This document shows, piece after piece, positions 12,101-24,500 of a DNA stretch of 64,000 nucleotides (position 1 is the first letter of the stretch; each line of letters starts with the position of its first letter). Made by a program: the position numbers and the translations under genes. The DNA comes from Marasmius tenuissimus (lineage: Eukaryota; Basidiomycota; Agaricomycetes; Agaricales; Marasmiaceae), in the NCBI GenBank assembly GCA_029532415.1, contig JAQOTA010000047.1, forward strand, positions 992,001 through 1,056,000, read 5' to 3'. The notes beneath the pieces are model-generated. The model had not been told where the DNA came from and did not search any database. It saw nothing but the letters and a program-made list of their open reading frames with translations.

Positions 12101-12787
12101 AAACCGACCCCGGCGCATATCGAAATGGTACTTGGACTGGCCCCGGGACAAGTGGAATTGACATTACAGGGGATGCACTCGGTACTGGACATCCGCGGTC
12201 GAAATGATGAGATTCGCCTCAGGCATAGCTCTTTCCGGGAGTTCCTGGTCGACGGAAAGTCTAGACTATGGCACAATCATCACATTGACATGGATAGGCA
12301 TGGAGAAAGCATTGCACTACGTTGGCTCGGAAACCTCTCAATTGGCAAGATGGCAGATTACAGGTACGAGTTCCTTCGTTCTTCTCGGTCATGATCCATT
12401 TTAACGAGTGAAGAAACCTTTTCCATAGCTCTGAGGACCGGCTCGACGAAATCAGCGACTTTTTCACAGCCTGGATCGGGTTCTGTGCCTCATTGAACCC
12501 AACGGGATTTGTGCTATCTTACTTGCAAGATGTCGACCTAGCCGGCGTTTTCTTCTGTAAATATGGTTATCGTGTAGAGGACGCTCCCGAGAAGGAGATC
12601 GCGGTTCGGGATTGGCGGAATATGTTCGAGGAGCTGGTACCGTGGTTGAAGTCTCACCATGCAATGGTAAGCATGGCTTGCTCTTGATCTCGACGTTCGT
12701 TCTCTCGCGCTGATAGCTCGTGTTTTCTAGTTTGACCCGGAAGTGCAGGTTCTTATACAAAGGTTTTCGAACCCTCCGGAGGTGTAG
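9147..12787 (+). CDS. NACHT-domain NLR-like NTPase (NLR-A)
   Basis: STAND NTPase of the basidiomycete NACHT family, thought to act in non-self recognition or programmed cell death. Exons 9147-9297, 9333-11250, 11312-11513, 11570-11653, 11714-12363, 12429-12666, 12731-12787. The short N-terminal exon has a Gly/Asn/Gln-rich motif (GSGAQNNNNHTGTQNVN). The NACHT domain follows: Walker A GAVGVGKT (near 9529), FFFFRSDPRRNN, Walker B VVIVDGLDECG (near 9953), sensor FLICSRPES. Three diverged copies of an about 90-aa module follow (10.48-10.76, 10.96-11.23, 12.06-12.34 kb), typified by MHSVLDI..FHTSFTDFIHD. No WD40, ankyrin or TPR repeats were found, so the C-terminus is unlike classical NLR sensors. 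The first intron would be only 35 nt; otherwise translation could start at ATG 9320. Reading frames are intact. Confidence 0.85.
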
Positions 12788-13625
12788 ATGGATACTCACA
12801 CCTTGGTATCAATGTGCATAGCACGACCACAGTCGAGTAAATATATCCCAGCTCAGTATAAACCGTGTTATCTAAGCCAGAGGAATGTACCGTCATAATT
12901 CAACTACAGTAAACCTACGGCCAAAACGTTGAGACCTATTCCAGCCAGCCAACCATCTAGATGCGCAGTTCCCATCCGTCCCAAGATCTGCCACGGCGTG
13001 CACGGAAGCAAATGTCACCACGAGTACGCGCGAGAGCGGTTGGAACGTGCCTTGTACCATGGCCTTTAGCAGAGCGACCGTCACCCGGAGCTTGGCTTTG
13101 TCTTCCATAGTACGGGGAGTTGAATACGTCCGGACCTGATCACGGTTCAGACACGAAGAGAACGTAGTCTACGGTGAACCGACGTACGGTACCGATATTT
13201 CCGAAAGCACCAGATGGCAGACAGAGCCTCCCCGAGCGCGGTCCCACTCGAATAAAATGAATCTTGCGTTGACCTATTAGCTACTGAACCTGTAGGCCCA
13301 GAAGCATTCATCACATTTCCGCCCCCGCCGGTCTAATCCGAGACTTTCGAAGTCGTAAGAACGCGAGTTCATGGACCCAAAAGTCTTTGATCCTTCCTGA
13401 CTGTAGCCATGGAAGAAGGGCTGATATTCACATCACAAAGTGAGCTACCCAACTCTTCGCTGCCGAAATGATCGTACTGAGCGCCATGAGTACTGTGAGG
13501 GGATGAGATTTGGGATTGGCTGAGTACGTCGGACTGGGCTCCGGAGTCGTAGGCTTGTTGAATCGTCTCAGGGCCACGAGTGCTACACTCCTCTCCTCCG
13601 TGAGGCGCAACCATGGCGAATAGTA
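12788..13625 (-). pseudogene. 3'-terminal fragment of the Zn2Cys6 TF (after NLR-A)
   Basis: From about 12,820 this DNA matches the DNA downstream of NLR-B (25.22-25.7 kb). The minus strand at 13,625-13,390 encodes the Ser/Gln-rich tail seen in TF2 and TF3 (EECSTRGPETIQQAYDSG, GSEELGSSLCD). The Zn cluster and Fungal_trans domain are absent, and stops or frame changes occur. It is a relic left when the NLR-TF unit was duplicated; left of the tail there is no gene body. Confidence 0.7.
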
Positions 13626-13639
13626 CTGTGCAAATTTCT

Positions 13640-14240
13640 TGAGAAGGAGATAGAATTCTATGCGTTGTCCATGGCTTCTGAGTTCCCGCGAAAACACCAC
13701 CTCGCCTGAGATCTGAGAGCTCATTGAATTTCTCCTCTAAAAGCGACTGAAACAGAACGAGCTCCGATGGCAATTGGTACAAGCTGCCAGTGCTTTGCGG
13801 CCCAGCTGGCAGATGCGGGGGTCAGCCAGGACCTGTATTTCGCGGAGGAAAAGGCGTTTGGTTGCTCACAGCTCTCGCCTTGACATTGATGACGCTCGAG
13901 CGTATGTCGGGTCTGTAAGAGTGCACTGTCGCGACCAGCCTTGGGTTTTTGCGACTGCACTGAAATTGGGTGGGCATCTATGGCGATACCAAATTTATCT
14001 CGCAATTCGATAACGACAGGTCGCTCTGGAGCCTGGATGAACGCCAGCAGTCGAGCACAATAATGAAAGGCAGTATGACTCCTGACCGAGACCATGGCAG
14101 CTCCTCGGGCTCAAGGAGAAAACATTCAAGGTTGTGAGTTTGTGAGACACGGGACTCGCTCTGGTGCGACGTGGAAGCAAGGGAGGATAGCAAAGTATAT
14201 AGTATGCATAGAGATGGAGTAACCACCGGTAGGCGGCGAC
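13640..14240 (-). pseudogene. decayed membrane-protein family copy Y-a
   Basis: One of at least five copies of an unnamed family in this window. Recognisable on the minus strand by ERPVVIELRDKFGIAIDAHP near 14,010, matching RPVAIELRDSSGLATKTHP in copy Y-c. Open frames are short and out of phase, so no full protein is encoded. Function unknown. Confidence 0.45.
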
Positions 14241-14379
14241 AGCTGGTTTAAATCCAACGGAATTGCTGTTGTATCCCTTCCGCAGCGGTAATCAAGCCGT
14301 AACCAAGGAAATTCGAATGACCAGGCGGAGTCAAAATATTCGGAGGTGCGAAGGTATTGTAGTGCTGATGGTATAAAAC

Positions 14380-14950
14380 ACCTCTGAATCCGAACACCCC
14401 CGGATCAACATCAGAGCACCTCCAAATTCACCAGCAGCCACCCTCAAACACGCGCCACCCTCTCCCGAACGAAAATGTCCGAACCATCCCTCGATTTCCA
14501 GGGGGCTGTGATGAAAAGGTTCAACCTGTGCCACAGACCAACACTCCTTGAAGAGCCCCCACTGTCCTTGCAATTCGAGAGCCCGAGGGCAACGTCGACG
14601 ACCCATGCCACTGGAGATGTAAGTTGATTGTCCAAGGTGACGATGGGTGTGAGGCTGCCACCATCGACCGACGTATTAATGATGAGAGTAAACGGTGGCA
14701 TGCCTCCGAACCATTCGATGACGGCGGGCTCTTGAGCCACCAAGGGGGAAGGGCTCAGAATTGTGAGTTCGTGAACGACAAGGCTCGCAATCACGACCGA
14801 GAAGTGAAGAAAGAAAGCGAAGCAGGCAACGAAGTAGATGTAACGATGAATAGGAGATTCACGAAGGGAAAAAAGGGCTGTTTTGGGCAGCGGAAACGCT
14901 ATTGCCATCAGCCTCTCGAAGAAACAAAAAAAATAATATACAAGCCTTCT
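14380..14950 (-). pseudogene. decayed membrane-protein family copy Y-b
   Basis: Minus-strand frame from 14,908 encodes a hydrophobic segment (residues 18-45) followed by LSPSPLVAQEPAVIEWFGG then MPPFTLIINTSVDGG and TSPVAWVVDVALG. This layout resembles the KNH/Kre9-like beta-sandwich of many basidiomycete cell-surface proteins. The frame shifts before the expected IELRD segment (seen out of frame as LELQGQWG). Probably a pseudogene, possibly an unspliced remnant. Confidence 0.5.
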
Positions 14951-15335
14951 AAGAACAATTAGCTATCTGCCTGCTAAGAAAACCAGTCTTAAGAAGTGTG
15001 CCGAGTACTACCGAGTGAATGCGAGTCACCTTGCTCGTACAGCAACGGAGTCCTACAGCGTCGATTATTGAAAGTGAGGATACCTAAAAAAAATTGGAAG
15101 TTATCATATTGTTGACATGAAAATTGAATGCAAAGGAAGCGCACGGTGGTCAGAATTGCACTTGTGGACCACGAAAATTGGGTGTTTTCCGGTGGTCGTA
15201 GACCTTCGGCAGACGAGGTGGTCAGAAGTAATCGGATTCGTAGGTAGTGCCGAGGCGTGCAGCTAGTACTCATGACTGTCAATCATTGACTGAAAAAAGA
15301 GAGAGCGGCAGAGGCGCGAAGAAAAGTTGAGTGCA

Positions 15336-15849
15336 CTATGAGAGCGATGGAGGAAAGAATGTCAGGGAAGAATCATGACAAAGAGAACCAGGAGGTCCGA
15401 GGCCGTTGCCTATATCTTGTCTGGCTTCCAAGTTTCGATTCGGGGTATCTACGGAAGTCTCCTCGGTATCGAGTTGCACAAGGAAGTTGTGGCAGATTGC
15501 CTGATTCAGGATTAGCCTCTGGATTTGGATGTCTTCGGAGGGAGTAAGGCATCTGTAGCGCAGCGTCAATATCTCGGTGACAAGGAGAACCCATCGAGCA
15601 CATTACTATAGTCCCATGCGACACAAAGAACCAAGACCTTTCGCCACCAATCTGTATCCCAATCGCGCCGTTTAGACGAAAGCTAAGGTCGCGCCAGCGG
15701 CCAGCCAAATGAGGTGCTACGGTAAACATACCCGCGAAAACATACGGAGAGGCATTGGAAACCGTAGAATAGAGTAGAATTTGCAGGTATTCTTTGTTCT
15801 GCGCCTTCAACGAGGGTGCTGCAGGACGATCATCAAGGTTGGAGTTCAA
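15336..15849 (-). pseudogene. unknown family X, copy 1
   Basis: Minus-strand open frame of 158 codons beginning MNSNLDDRPAAPSLKAQNKE. A decayed relative lies at 54,430-54,780 with the same flanking DNA. I do not recognise the family. The open frame makes expression possible, but the sister copy has several stops and there is no intact neighbouring gene. Confidence 0.35.
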
Positions 15850-16029
15850 CCTGTTCCGTGACTAACGATGTCACAAGAGGTCACCTCAGCATCACGGTCG
15901 CCTGTCACACGGCGATGCTAGGTCCACTTGGACCAACAACCGAGGGAATCGTTGCTTTCGGTTCAGTGGCAGTGTGAGAAGATCGATTTATTGGGGACTA
16001 GAGTATACGCTGAGATGTTCTGACGAAAT

Positions 16030-17347
16030 CAGTCACTGTCGTCCCCGCCGACCCCGCTATCACTGTCACTGTGGTTATCACATCTGCCATCACCACCATG
16101 ATATCCACTCCCGGTATTGAAGCCAATATATTTGTGAGAGACAATGTGTTCAACACATTCGATTATCATGCCCAAGATGAAGATTCCAGCGACGAGTCCG
16201 ATTCCAAGGCCGATGCTTTGTGCCTCAGTACTGTTCGTTGGTGAGAGAAGCGGTCAGAATCTGTATCTAGCGAAGGGAAAGAAGCTTGATTGCTCACAGG
16301 CCCCGCCTTGCCAGCGCCCGAGCGTGTATTGGGCTTGTCAGAGTGCTTCTCATCGAAGTACTGTCATGACCAGTTTCAGCGTTGGTCCTCGGACTTCGGC
16401 GATTGTACTAGAATCGGGTGGGTCTTCGTGGCGAGACCAGAACTGTCTCGCAATTCGATAGCAACAGGTCGCCCTGGATGGACGTCAACGGTCCACGCTA
16501 CTAGTGATGTTCGCTCGTCCAAGGTGGGCATTGTGGACGTGGCACGACGATGGCGGCTTCTGGGGACAACCAACGAGAAAGGTTTCAAGAGTGTGGGTTG
16601 GCGAGCCACGAGAGTCACAAGTCCGATGTGAAAGCAAGGGAGGAGAGTGAAGTAGATGGTAAGCATAGAGATGGGGTAAACACTGGTGAGAGACAAGCCG
16701 GCAACGGCTGGCATACACCCAGAGGAATTGCCGTCGTATTTCTTCCGCAGCGGTGGGCGAGTCGGTGGTGGTATGGAACACCTCCGAGTCCAAACATCCC
16801 GGAGCTACATCAAACACCTTCAAATCCGTGACCAGCAACCGCCCTGAAACGCGCTCCAAACCCCAACTTCCAAAAACACTCCTTCGTGTCTCCAGCTGGA
16901 ACTTCGTCACCACTCAATCCGCCACCATCGCACGAGATATTTCCACCGTATCCTATCGTCTAACACATTGGCTCCTGCATTGGTTGTTCCCCCCAACGGT
17001 GCTAGTGCAGGTTTACGTGTGATCAAGGAGGGAGGTTCCGGAACGATGGAATTGACAATGATGGGACTCGTGAATGCGAGGCAGAAGCAGAGGAAGATAA
17101 TGTAGATCCAACGCATGTGAGGGACTGAAGAGAATATGATTTGGACCAAAGTGAGTCCAACCGTCGGCTTGAGAGAGCTCGAAATGCTGTCGCGTTTTTG
17201 CCCCAATTCGGTGTCGTGTTCACTATACAACGGTAGTCTTGATACGCCTGGTTGATGGTACATCGAAAGCCTATGAGCTGAGTAGAGAATATCCCGGTGG
17301 ACACAGCAGAGTCGGCAACGCGATGTGGTGTCGGAAACAAGGAGCAT
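16030..17347 (-). pseudogene. single-pass membrane protein family copy Y-c
   Basis: Best-preserved Y copy. Minus strand: hydrophobic leader MRWIYIIFLCFCLAF (near 17,117), then PEPPSLITRKPALAPLGG. After an intron-like gap comes TSLVAWTVDVHPGRPVAIEL (16,510-16,440), then a transmembrane helix SIGLGIGLVAGIFILGMIIE (about 16,215-16,150) and an Asp/Ser/Gly-rich cytosolic tail (to about 16,030). Architecture inferred: signal peptide, KNH-like ectodomain, one TM, acidic tail. Several frame changes beyond introns make function doubtful. The segment is duplicated at 55.0-56.3 kb. Confidence 0.5.
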
Positions 17348-17603
17348 CGATGGAGGTTAGAGCTAGAGGCTAGAACACCGGATAGTGGTATTGTGGGAGT
17401 TTCAATTGAAAAAGGTGTTCACGTTCGTGCTTCGCGTTTATCCCTGCTGCTTTCAAACCAAGAGTTTGACACAAAGGATTAGGAATGAGACGAAGCGACA
17501 TACATTGAAAATATTGGTTTCTTCCCCGAGCCCTGTGCAGCTCTCTCATGCGACATGCACCCTTCCTCCATCACCGCATTATCCTGAACTCTCATGAGCT
17601 TGT

Positions 17604-18154
17604 TCAAACATAGTCGCCGTTTGAGGGCCAAACCAGGGAGTCTGCGAGGGTATAGCTGGAGATGAAAGATCCCTGGAGTCTGGTCGGTCTGTCCGCATCC
17701 AGGGTCGTACTTTTCCTTGTCCTTGAAAGAGCGTGAGCATGTACTTGAGATGAACGAAAAAAAACAAACTCACTCTGCTCTTTTTCAGTTCCTATACTAT
17801 GAGATTCATAAGGCATACGAGATTGAGTCGTAAGGATCGATACGATTGCCATGATGGTGAAGAGGATGGAAGTTGTCCTTTCCCACAGTGGAGGTCAACA
17901 TCTACGTGATTCCGAGACAGTGAGTTGGGGTCTGCCCTCGTTCTTCGCCGACAATGGAGGTCCCATGTTGAATAGAACAGAGAGTTTGAGATTACAATGT
18001 GGTAGGTGCCATTGAGTAGAATGTTTGGGGTGTACAGAATAGAGGTACAATTATAAGTCTCTACGTTGGTGGGAACGAGTATAGTAAAACATAGCATGTA
18101 GATGCGATAGATTATACTCGGCATAGGCGGGGTGACTTCTGGAGAGCTAGTCAA
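17604..18154 (-). pseudogene. putative secreted-protein remnant
   Basis: Minus-strand frame from 18,154 includes MPSIIYRIYMLCFTILVPTN, a plausible signal peptide, then NCTSILYTPNILLNGTYHI with N-glycosylation sites and STWDLHC. The frame then degenerates. Not recognised beyond this; it may be the first exon of another Y-like gene. Confidence 0.25.
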
Positions 18155-18263
18155 TACTAGAGGTTAGTTACCGAAGTAGCGAGAAAAAGCTCAGATTCGT
18201 ATAAAACTTACGATAGGCCTCAGAAACATCGGACAATCCCCCCAGCTCCCACAGCGCACTGAG

Positions 18264-20670
18264 CTACTCAGTATTCACATCCGGGGCAGCACGGTCAACT
18301 CGCACGTCTCTGCCAATCGAAATATGCACAGGCGCATCGCTCGTACACCAAGGCACGACAGCGTTGAAAAAAAACCGATCCTGGCCAGATCTTCGAGCCT
18401 CGCAACTCCAAACGACGGAGTTCCGGCAAGCATCTTCTCTCCCATACTTGAGATAACGAAGAGCCTCCTGAGTGGCCATCCTCACGGTCAACGCATCGGA
18501 CGGATAATGAGTGTACGTTCTCAACGGATGCACACCCAAAGAGATGAGCTACATTTGTATCCGTGGAAGTAGAGGGAAGAACGGTCCGTCTCGTCTATCG
18601 GACATTCCGAATGCTCCGAGAACCGCACAAGAGAGTCCACCACAGCGTCTTCACTTAATGGTACGTGAAGCTTCAGTCGATGCAGGGAGGGGAGTACCAG
18701 CCAGTCGAGGAACGTCTAAGGGTGCTCCCCGCTAACCGTCAAGTCGAGTGAGCGAAGGAAGGGGTGACTGTGATCATCTTCGGGTGTGGTGAAAGAAATC
18801 CGTCGTGTTGGTGACCATTCCAACTCCCACCTCGAGGTTCTCCATCAAAGGGCAGGCGTTGAATTTCAAAAGTTTAAACAAATCATATTTTTTACATATG
18901 TCTTATTCTAACAATATCTTGTGTGATATAAATGATAGCCCCAGCACATCGGCGTTCAAATGGCCTATTCGAACGCTCGTATTCAAATGCTCACTTCAAC
19001 CGGTCGGATACAGAGGCACGGGTGTCCTCTCACTTTTGAACCACCCTTAACTGGACATGCATACTACACTCGGACGTTCAATCTTGATCGAACCCACCGG
19101 TTTAAACATATTGTTCGACCACAACCAGTCGCGAATGGGGGATCCAAACATTCAGCTTGAACCGACATTTTGAACGGGCCATCTGAACGATGATTCGAAC
19201 GGGTGGTTCGAACAAATAGTTTGAGCAAGCCAATTCCACACGGCATTGATAAGAGGTCGTCTATCATCCCGAATGCAACCCGAGTTACCACAAGCTGGGG
19301 GGGGGGGGGGGGGAACCAAATTAGTGCGATGAGAGATGCTCGCGAAAGCACAGTACTCAGTTCACCCACTGTCACGAGACTATGATTTTGATTTAGCTAG
19401 AGAGTGAGAGAGAGTGCTTGAACGTTGAGAATGAGTGACGTGATGAGAGAGGGGTCTAAGGCCTCGGCGGGGCCTCCGTGCTTAGACTCAGAGCTCAAGA
19501 CTGTGAGAAAGACTTTCCAAAGTTGTTTCCGCCGGCTTCGGACGGCCAATATCCCAGTCAGGGGGCGGGCCTTCGATCATTGTTCGAATACAACATATGT
19601 AAAACATATGTTTTGTTTAAACATTTGAGATTTATCTCCAGCAAAGGGAGTAAGAAATAGACAAGTTGACCGTGGCTCTTCAAACTCCGTCGCAAACGGT
19701 TGAAATCCTCTCGATATTCGGAATATGTAAGTTGCTTCCATGGGAGTCGGATATCGAAGCCTTCAAGACCAGATTCGACCCCGTAAGAGAGTGCCACCCT
19801 GAACAACCGAGAAGCGTCGTGAAAACCTTCGGGCACATCCCTGAGCCAGTTTTCGTCAATGTCGTCTTGTAGATGGTTCAACCGGAAATGGAAGTGAAGT
19901 TCTTTTAGACTCCGAAACGTGCCTTTGAACGGTAGGAGGTGCACAAAGCTACGAGAGACAACATCGAGTCTGGCGGTGGACCACTGTTGTCCTTTCGCGC
20001 CAAGATGCGACAAAAGCCCGAGACCATGTGTTATACCGTGTCCCTGCTGACAGTACGAAACCGAAAGCGGCTGGTCCGCGCAAAACTGCAGTTGTCATAG
20101 CAGGAGACCTGCGAGCATGTCATGACAGTGGCGAGAGAAGACAGCGCTACTGCCGACATGGACTGAGGTACATAGAAGGGGGGACGATACGACCGTGACT
20201 CGCCATATACGGCACAGCTGACCCAACACCCATGGTCCCTTTCTAGTGTCTAGACTGCCACAGAAGGCCCATCGTGTGGAGGCAAAGTCGTGGTGACCCT
20301 GTTGACGGTCGAATATCGATTCCTCTGCAATGATGTCTCGGACATCGCGGTCGACACAGATTCGGAGAATATATGACAGCAAGTCATATGGTGACTGTCG
20401 CAAGGGATTGTAAACTGTCTGGGATCTCTCCAGGTGGTGTTTGAGAACGTCTCTCTGTCGAACGAGAGCCTCCAGACTCGGCTGCAAATCCATTATTTGA
20501 GGGTTGAGGGATGCGACCAGATGCGAAGTCTCATGTGTACGAAATTTGACGACGGCACGATGCCCCAGAACGGTGAAGGGAGGATCATTGCTGTCGAAGA
20601 TATTCGCGATGGATGGGGGGATCTGGGCAGTGGGTGTCAGTGGGTGTTCTCCAAGCCTGTGAGCACACAC
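18264..20670 (-). pseudogene. F-box/LRR protein gene split by a MITE
   Basis: Minus strand from 20,670. A coiled N-terminus (LEALVRQRDVLKHHLERSQ) leads to the F-box NPLRQSPYDLLSYILRICVD and then SLDTRKGPWVLGQLCRIWR, a hallmark of Agaricomycete F-box proteins. LRR-like segments follow (GTFRSLKELHFHFRLN near 19,910; CLPELRRLEL near 18,430). The frame is broken after HDMLAGLLL (20,095) and again downstream, and a 789-bp element is inserted at 18,853-19,641. Removing the element with one target-site copy rejoins LVYFLLPL to MENLEVGVG. The product would have been an SCF substrate receptor. Confidence 0.7.
18853..19641. mobile_element. 789-bp non-autonomous DNA transposon (MITE)
   Basis: Terminal inverted repeats of about 65 bp: the left end (18,853-18,920) and the complement of the right end (19,575-19,641) share GTTTAAACAAA..CATAT..TTTACATATG. 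A 7-bp direct repeat CAAAGGG flanks it (18,846-18,852 and 19,642-19,648). The interior has no transposase frame; it is rich in TTCGAAC motifs and holds a 17-G run at 19,297-19,313. Superfamily unassigned. Confidence 0.85.
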
Positions 20671-20744
20671 ACTGGTACAACGTCAAGGATTCCGTTTCGA
20701 AGTTTTGCGATCCTGAGGTCTGCATCTGGAGCGAAGAGTGGTAG

Positions 20745-21053
20745 TGAGCAGGTCAGCGTAACACGACGGCTTGACGAGATCGAAGGACTCACATAGATCC
20801 GTGTAAACACACTCTTTGCAGAACAGATGGCCTTCATTGCATGCTACAGGTTCTCGGGCCTTGTTGAGGCATAGGGAACACGCATCGAATTGCCGCATTG
20901 ATTCATTTCTTGAATATTGCTTTGCACTGCGTCAGTCCGCGATGGGATCATCGTAGATTCCAGATAGTACTCTTTTGGTTCCATAGTTGAGTTTCTTGTA
21001 TTCTGCGTACGAGAATATTGACGAAATGGTACTGTTTTTACTGTGTTTTGTCG
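20745..21053 (-). pseudogene. 5' fragment of NOSIP (exons 1-2)
   Basis: Near copy of NOSIP 8,654-8,345: SIFSYAEYKKLNYGTKR, then MRQFDACSLCLNKA and VACNEGHLFCKECVYTDL. The start codon is mutated to ACG (21,052-21,054 reads cgt), and homology ends inside the intron after exon 2, so nothing functional can be made. It marks the edge of the duplicated NOSIP-promoter-NLR block. Confidence 0.85.
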
Positions 21054-21528
21054 TCTTGCAGGGGAGTAGTAGGTGGTAAGAGGAAAGAGAAAACCGCGAG
21101 ACTTTTTCTTGTGGGAGATCAACGAGCGCCCCTAGGCGCCCACACTTCTGTCTTCCGTGTTCGACTATGTGCCTCCCATTCTTGTTCTCATAGTGACCGT
21201 TCTCTCAAAGTAGGCCTGAAATCTCTCTTTCTTACACTTTTCTCTCAATCTTCTACCATGCGCTCCAACCACCAGACTCAATGCTCCCGACCTGGCTAAA
21301 AGTAGATTCCAATCACCATCAATCACCACCTCTTGAGGCCTGAGAGTGTGCGAACAGATGCAACGCGTCCTTCACACCACGACCCTTTCTCCCAACGACA
21401 GATAGCCGAGTCCTTCGTACCATCTATCCCTCATCGCCGCCATTCTTTCATGAACCGATTCGGCCGAGACGTCTCATAATCATCCATTTTGAATCTCGTA
21501 CTTCCCTGGTCTGCTTGACAGTCTGCCC
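21054..21528. promoter_or_regulatory. duplicated bidirectional promoter upstream of NLR-B
   Basis: Copy of the NOSIP/NLR-A promoter, including the near-palindrome CGAGCGCCCCTAGGCGCCCA at 21,124-21,143. Only the NLR direction still has a gene. Confidence 0.5.
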
Positions 21529-24500
21529 ATGGAAAACAACACATTCATACGAAATCGAAACACCGGCCCAGGCGTGCAGAACAATAATAATGGTACAGGG
21601 GTCCAAAACATCGATATGAGTGGCCACATAGGCCATATATCTGGAGGTTCAGTTCAGTTTATAGGGAACAGTGACAACAGGACAGCTCCCATTTGTGAGT
21701 CTTCTATTTCGCTCGAATCGAGCTTGCGAATAATCTCACCCACGTCGAAACAGCACCCAAAACCCTTCAAGAAGCAGTCGCAGGCGTTGGGGCATCCCAT
21801 AACGCAGAGCAGCAGTATTCACGTGGGGAATGTCTTGAAGGAACCCGCGAGCTTCTCCTTGAAACCATTCATGATTGGATCTTGGCCAAGGACCAACAGC
21901 ATCCCTTCTTCTGGCTCACCGGAGCTGTTGGCGTTGGGAAAACCGCTATTGCGATGACCGTCGCCAAATCCTGTGAGCTGGAAGGCCGCCTCGTCTCCTC
22001 GTTCTTCTTCTTTCGATCTGACCCGAGACGCAACAACCCTTCCGCTCTCATGCTCTCCATTGCACATGGTTTGGTCTCTACGATACCATTGCTACGACAC
22101 CCCATCGAGGAGAGAATTTCGGAGAACCCCCAGATATTGGAGGCGAGACTCGAAGACCAGTTTCATAAACTGGTACTCGAGCCAACCCTGAGATGGCCTC
22201 AGGGGATATGGCCGCAGCAGACATGGCCGCAGACATCTCTCGCGTTGCTCAAGGCCGTTTGGGCAGCCGTCTTCGTCACACTTTCTCTTTTTGCACCTCT
22301 CGATGTTATGTGGATGCTTTTTGTTTTCCACGTACCGGTAATCCCTCGCCAAATCCCAAATGTTGTCATTATCGACGGACTAGATGAATGCGGCCCTAAC
22401 GACGAAAATCAGCGGCGAATCCTTTCTATCATCGCCTCGTTATATCGTGTCTCCCCCTCTTCCCCTTTACGATTCCTGATCTGCAGTCGGCCAGAGTCCA
22501 CAATCCGAGGAGCGTTCGAGAAGGAGCCTCTCCGCCTTCTCACAAAGCGAGTCACATTAGACGAATCGTTTTCTCCGAACAGCGATATTGAACTTTACTA
22601 TCGTCATGCGTTCAGAGAGATCCGCGACAGTCCGGATTATGCTCGGATTCCATTTACAGTGCCGTGGCCATCGTCGGATGACCTCAGGGCTCTGCTCTGG
22701 AGGACATCGGGCCAGTTCGTATATGCTACCACCGCGGTCAAATATATCGGACGCCGCTGTTCGAACCCCATAAAACAGCTTAGCAATATTCTCAACAGCA
22801 CTCCGGACCCTCGACAACAATCTCCCCTCTACGAGCTTGACTCCCTCTACCATACCATTCTCTCCTCACATCCAGACCATCACTTGCTTATCCCCATTCT
22901 GGCAGCAATTCTGCTTGTTCCTATTCGTGTAACATCTGCCATTTTTAATGGACTACCTTCCCCCGAGTTTATCGAGCTCCTCCTTGGACTATCCCCAGGC
23001 GAAATTGGCCTCATTTTGTCACCAATGCATTCGGTTCTCATCATCGGAAATACGTGGATCGGAGTATTTCATACCTCGTTCACCGACTTCATTCACGATC
23101 CGTCACGTTCGGGACAGTTTCACATTGACAAAGTCGTACAATGTGATACTCTTGCCGTTAAATGGCTCCGAGTGCTCGCTCAGCAGGTTAGAGAGAATCC
23201 GAACATCGTCTTGGAACCAACCGATGAGCGTCACAAACATTCAGTCCTGTCACTGCGCGATCATTGGGCTCGCTTTTGCTTGACGAAAGACGATTCGGAG
23301 CCAAATCCGGAGTTACTTCTCGAAAGAAATAATCTCTTTCGAAGCATTCTCTCTGTCTTTCCGGATCGACAGCAGGTTCTCAAGATGCTAGCCTCAGTGA
23401 TTCTGCTTCCCTTGAACAAATACACACACACCCTGGTCTTCAATGGCTTCCTTTTAGGCCTTGAGAATGAACAGGTGATATCAACGATTAAACTGCTGGA
23501 GGCCTGTCAATTGGCCACAATGCCCAGACGGTGGGCCGTGGAGTCGGGCTTAAAGCCCTTCTTCCTTTCCTTCCTCTTTGATTCGTCGCATGAGTATCAT
23601 ATCAACGTACTCGAACAACACAATCTCCTTGCATCTCGATGGATCCGCGCACTTGTACCTAAGAACCGGCCTACGCCAGAGTAAGTCCCTTCGTTGTTCC
23701 AACTTTCTAAGCGCTAGTCCCAATGCTGTCTGACATTCCTCAGTAGTGAAGAAGGCTCGTGTGTTTCGTTGGACTTGTGGCACGGATGGATGGACTTTTG
23801 TTGCAATATCAAGCAACCAAGTGACGAGCTATTGTCTGATTTCCTCAATCTGGACATCGAGGATGTTATTACTTCAATGTCTGTCATATGCGGCACTCCT
23901 TCTCGCACCATCAGTCGCCTCGAGGCAGTCATATCCTGGCTAACTGTGAGTGGTGATCTCCTGTATTCTCCGAAGAGTTCACTCCATACTGACTTTGTTT
24001 GAAGGACATCGCTGGACCCATTGAACTCATCAATCGTTTCAAGCGGGCTACCGAAAAGCTTGAGAGCACCCGTCTCGACGATTCAAAGGTGTGTTCCCTC
24101 ACTTACGTCTGAGATCCATCTCAAAAAACATCCAAGGTTGCTGATTCGGACGACCGCCCGATGCAAGACATCAGACAATACTACGTTCACCACTTCCAGG
24201 AGATTGTCAGTGATCCCAAATATTGCGGCATCCAGTTCCCGACTCCCTGGCCGTTGGAAAGGGATCTCACAACTTTGGTTGAAAGGTCTTCTGGTCAATC
24301 TATCTATGCTGCCACTTTGATTGACTTCGTAAAGCTGGGGCTCGAAAACCCAATCAGTCAGCTTGACATGGTCCTCCACAGTGACCTATGTGATGTATCG
24401 CCGTATCACCACCTCTGTGTCTTGTACAGTGTCATCCTAGACGTCAATTACAGGCACGAGGAAGTCAGGAAAGGATATTTTCATGACGTACTCGGCGCTA

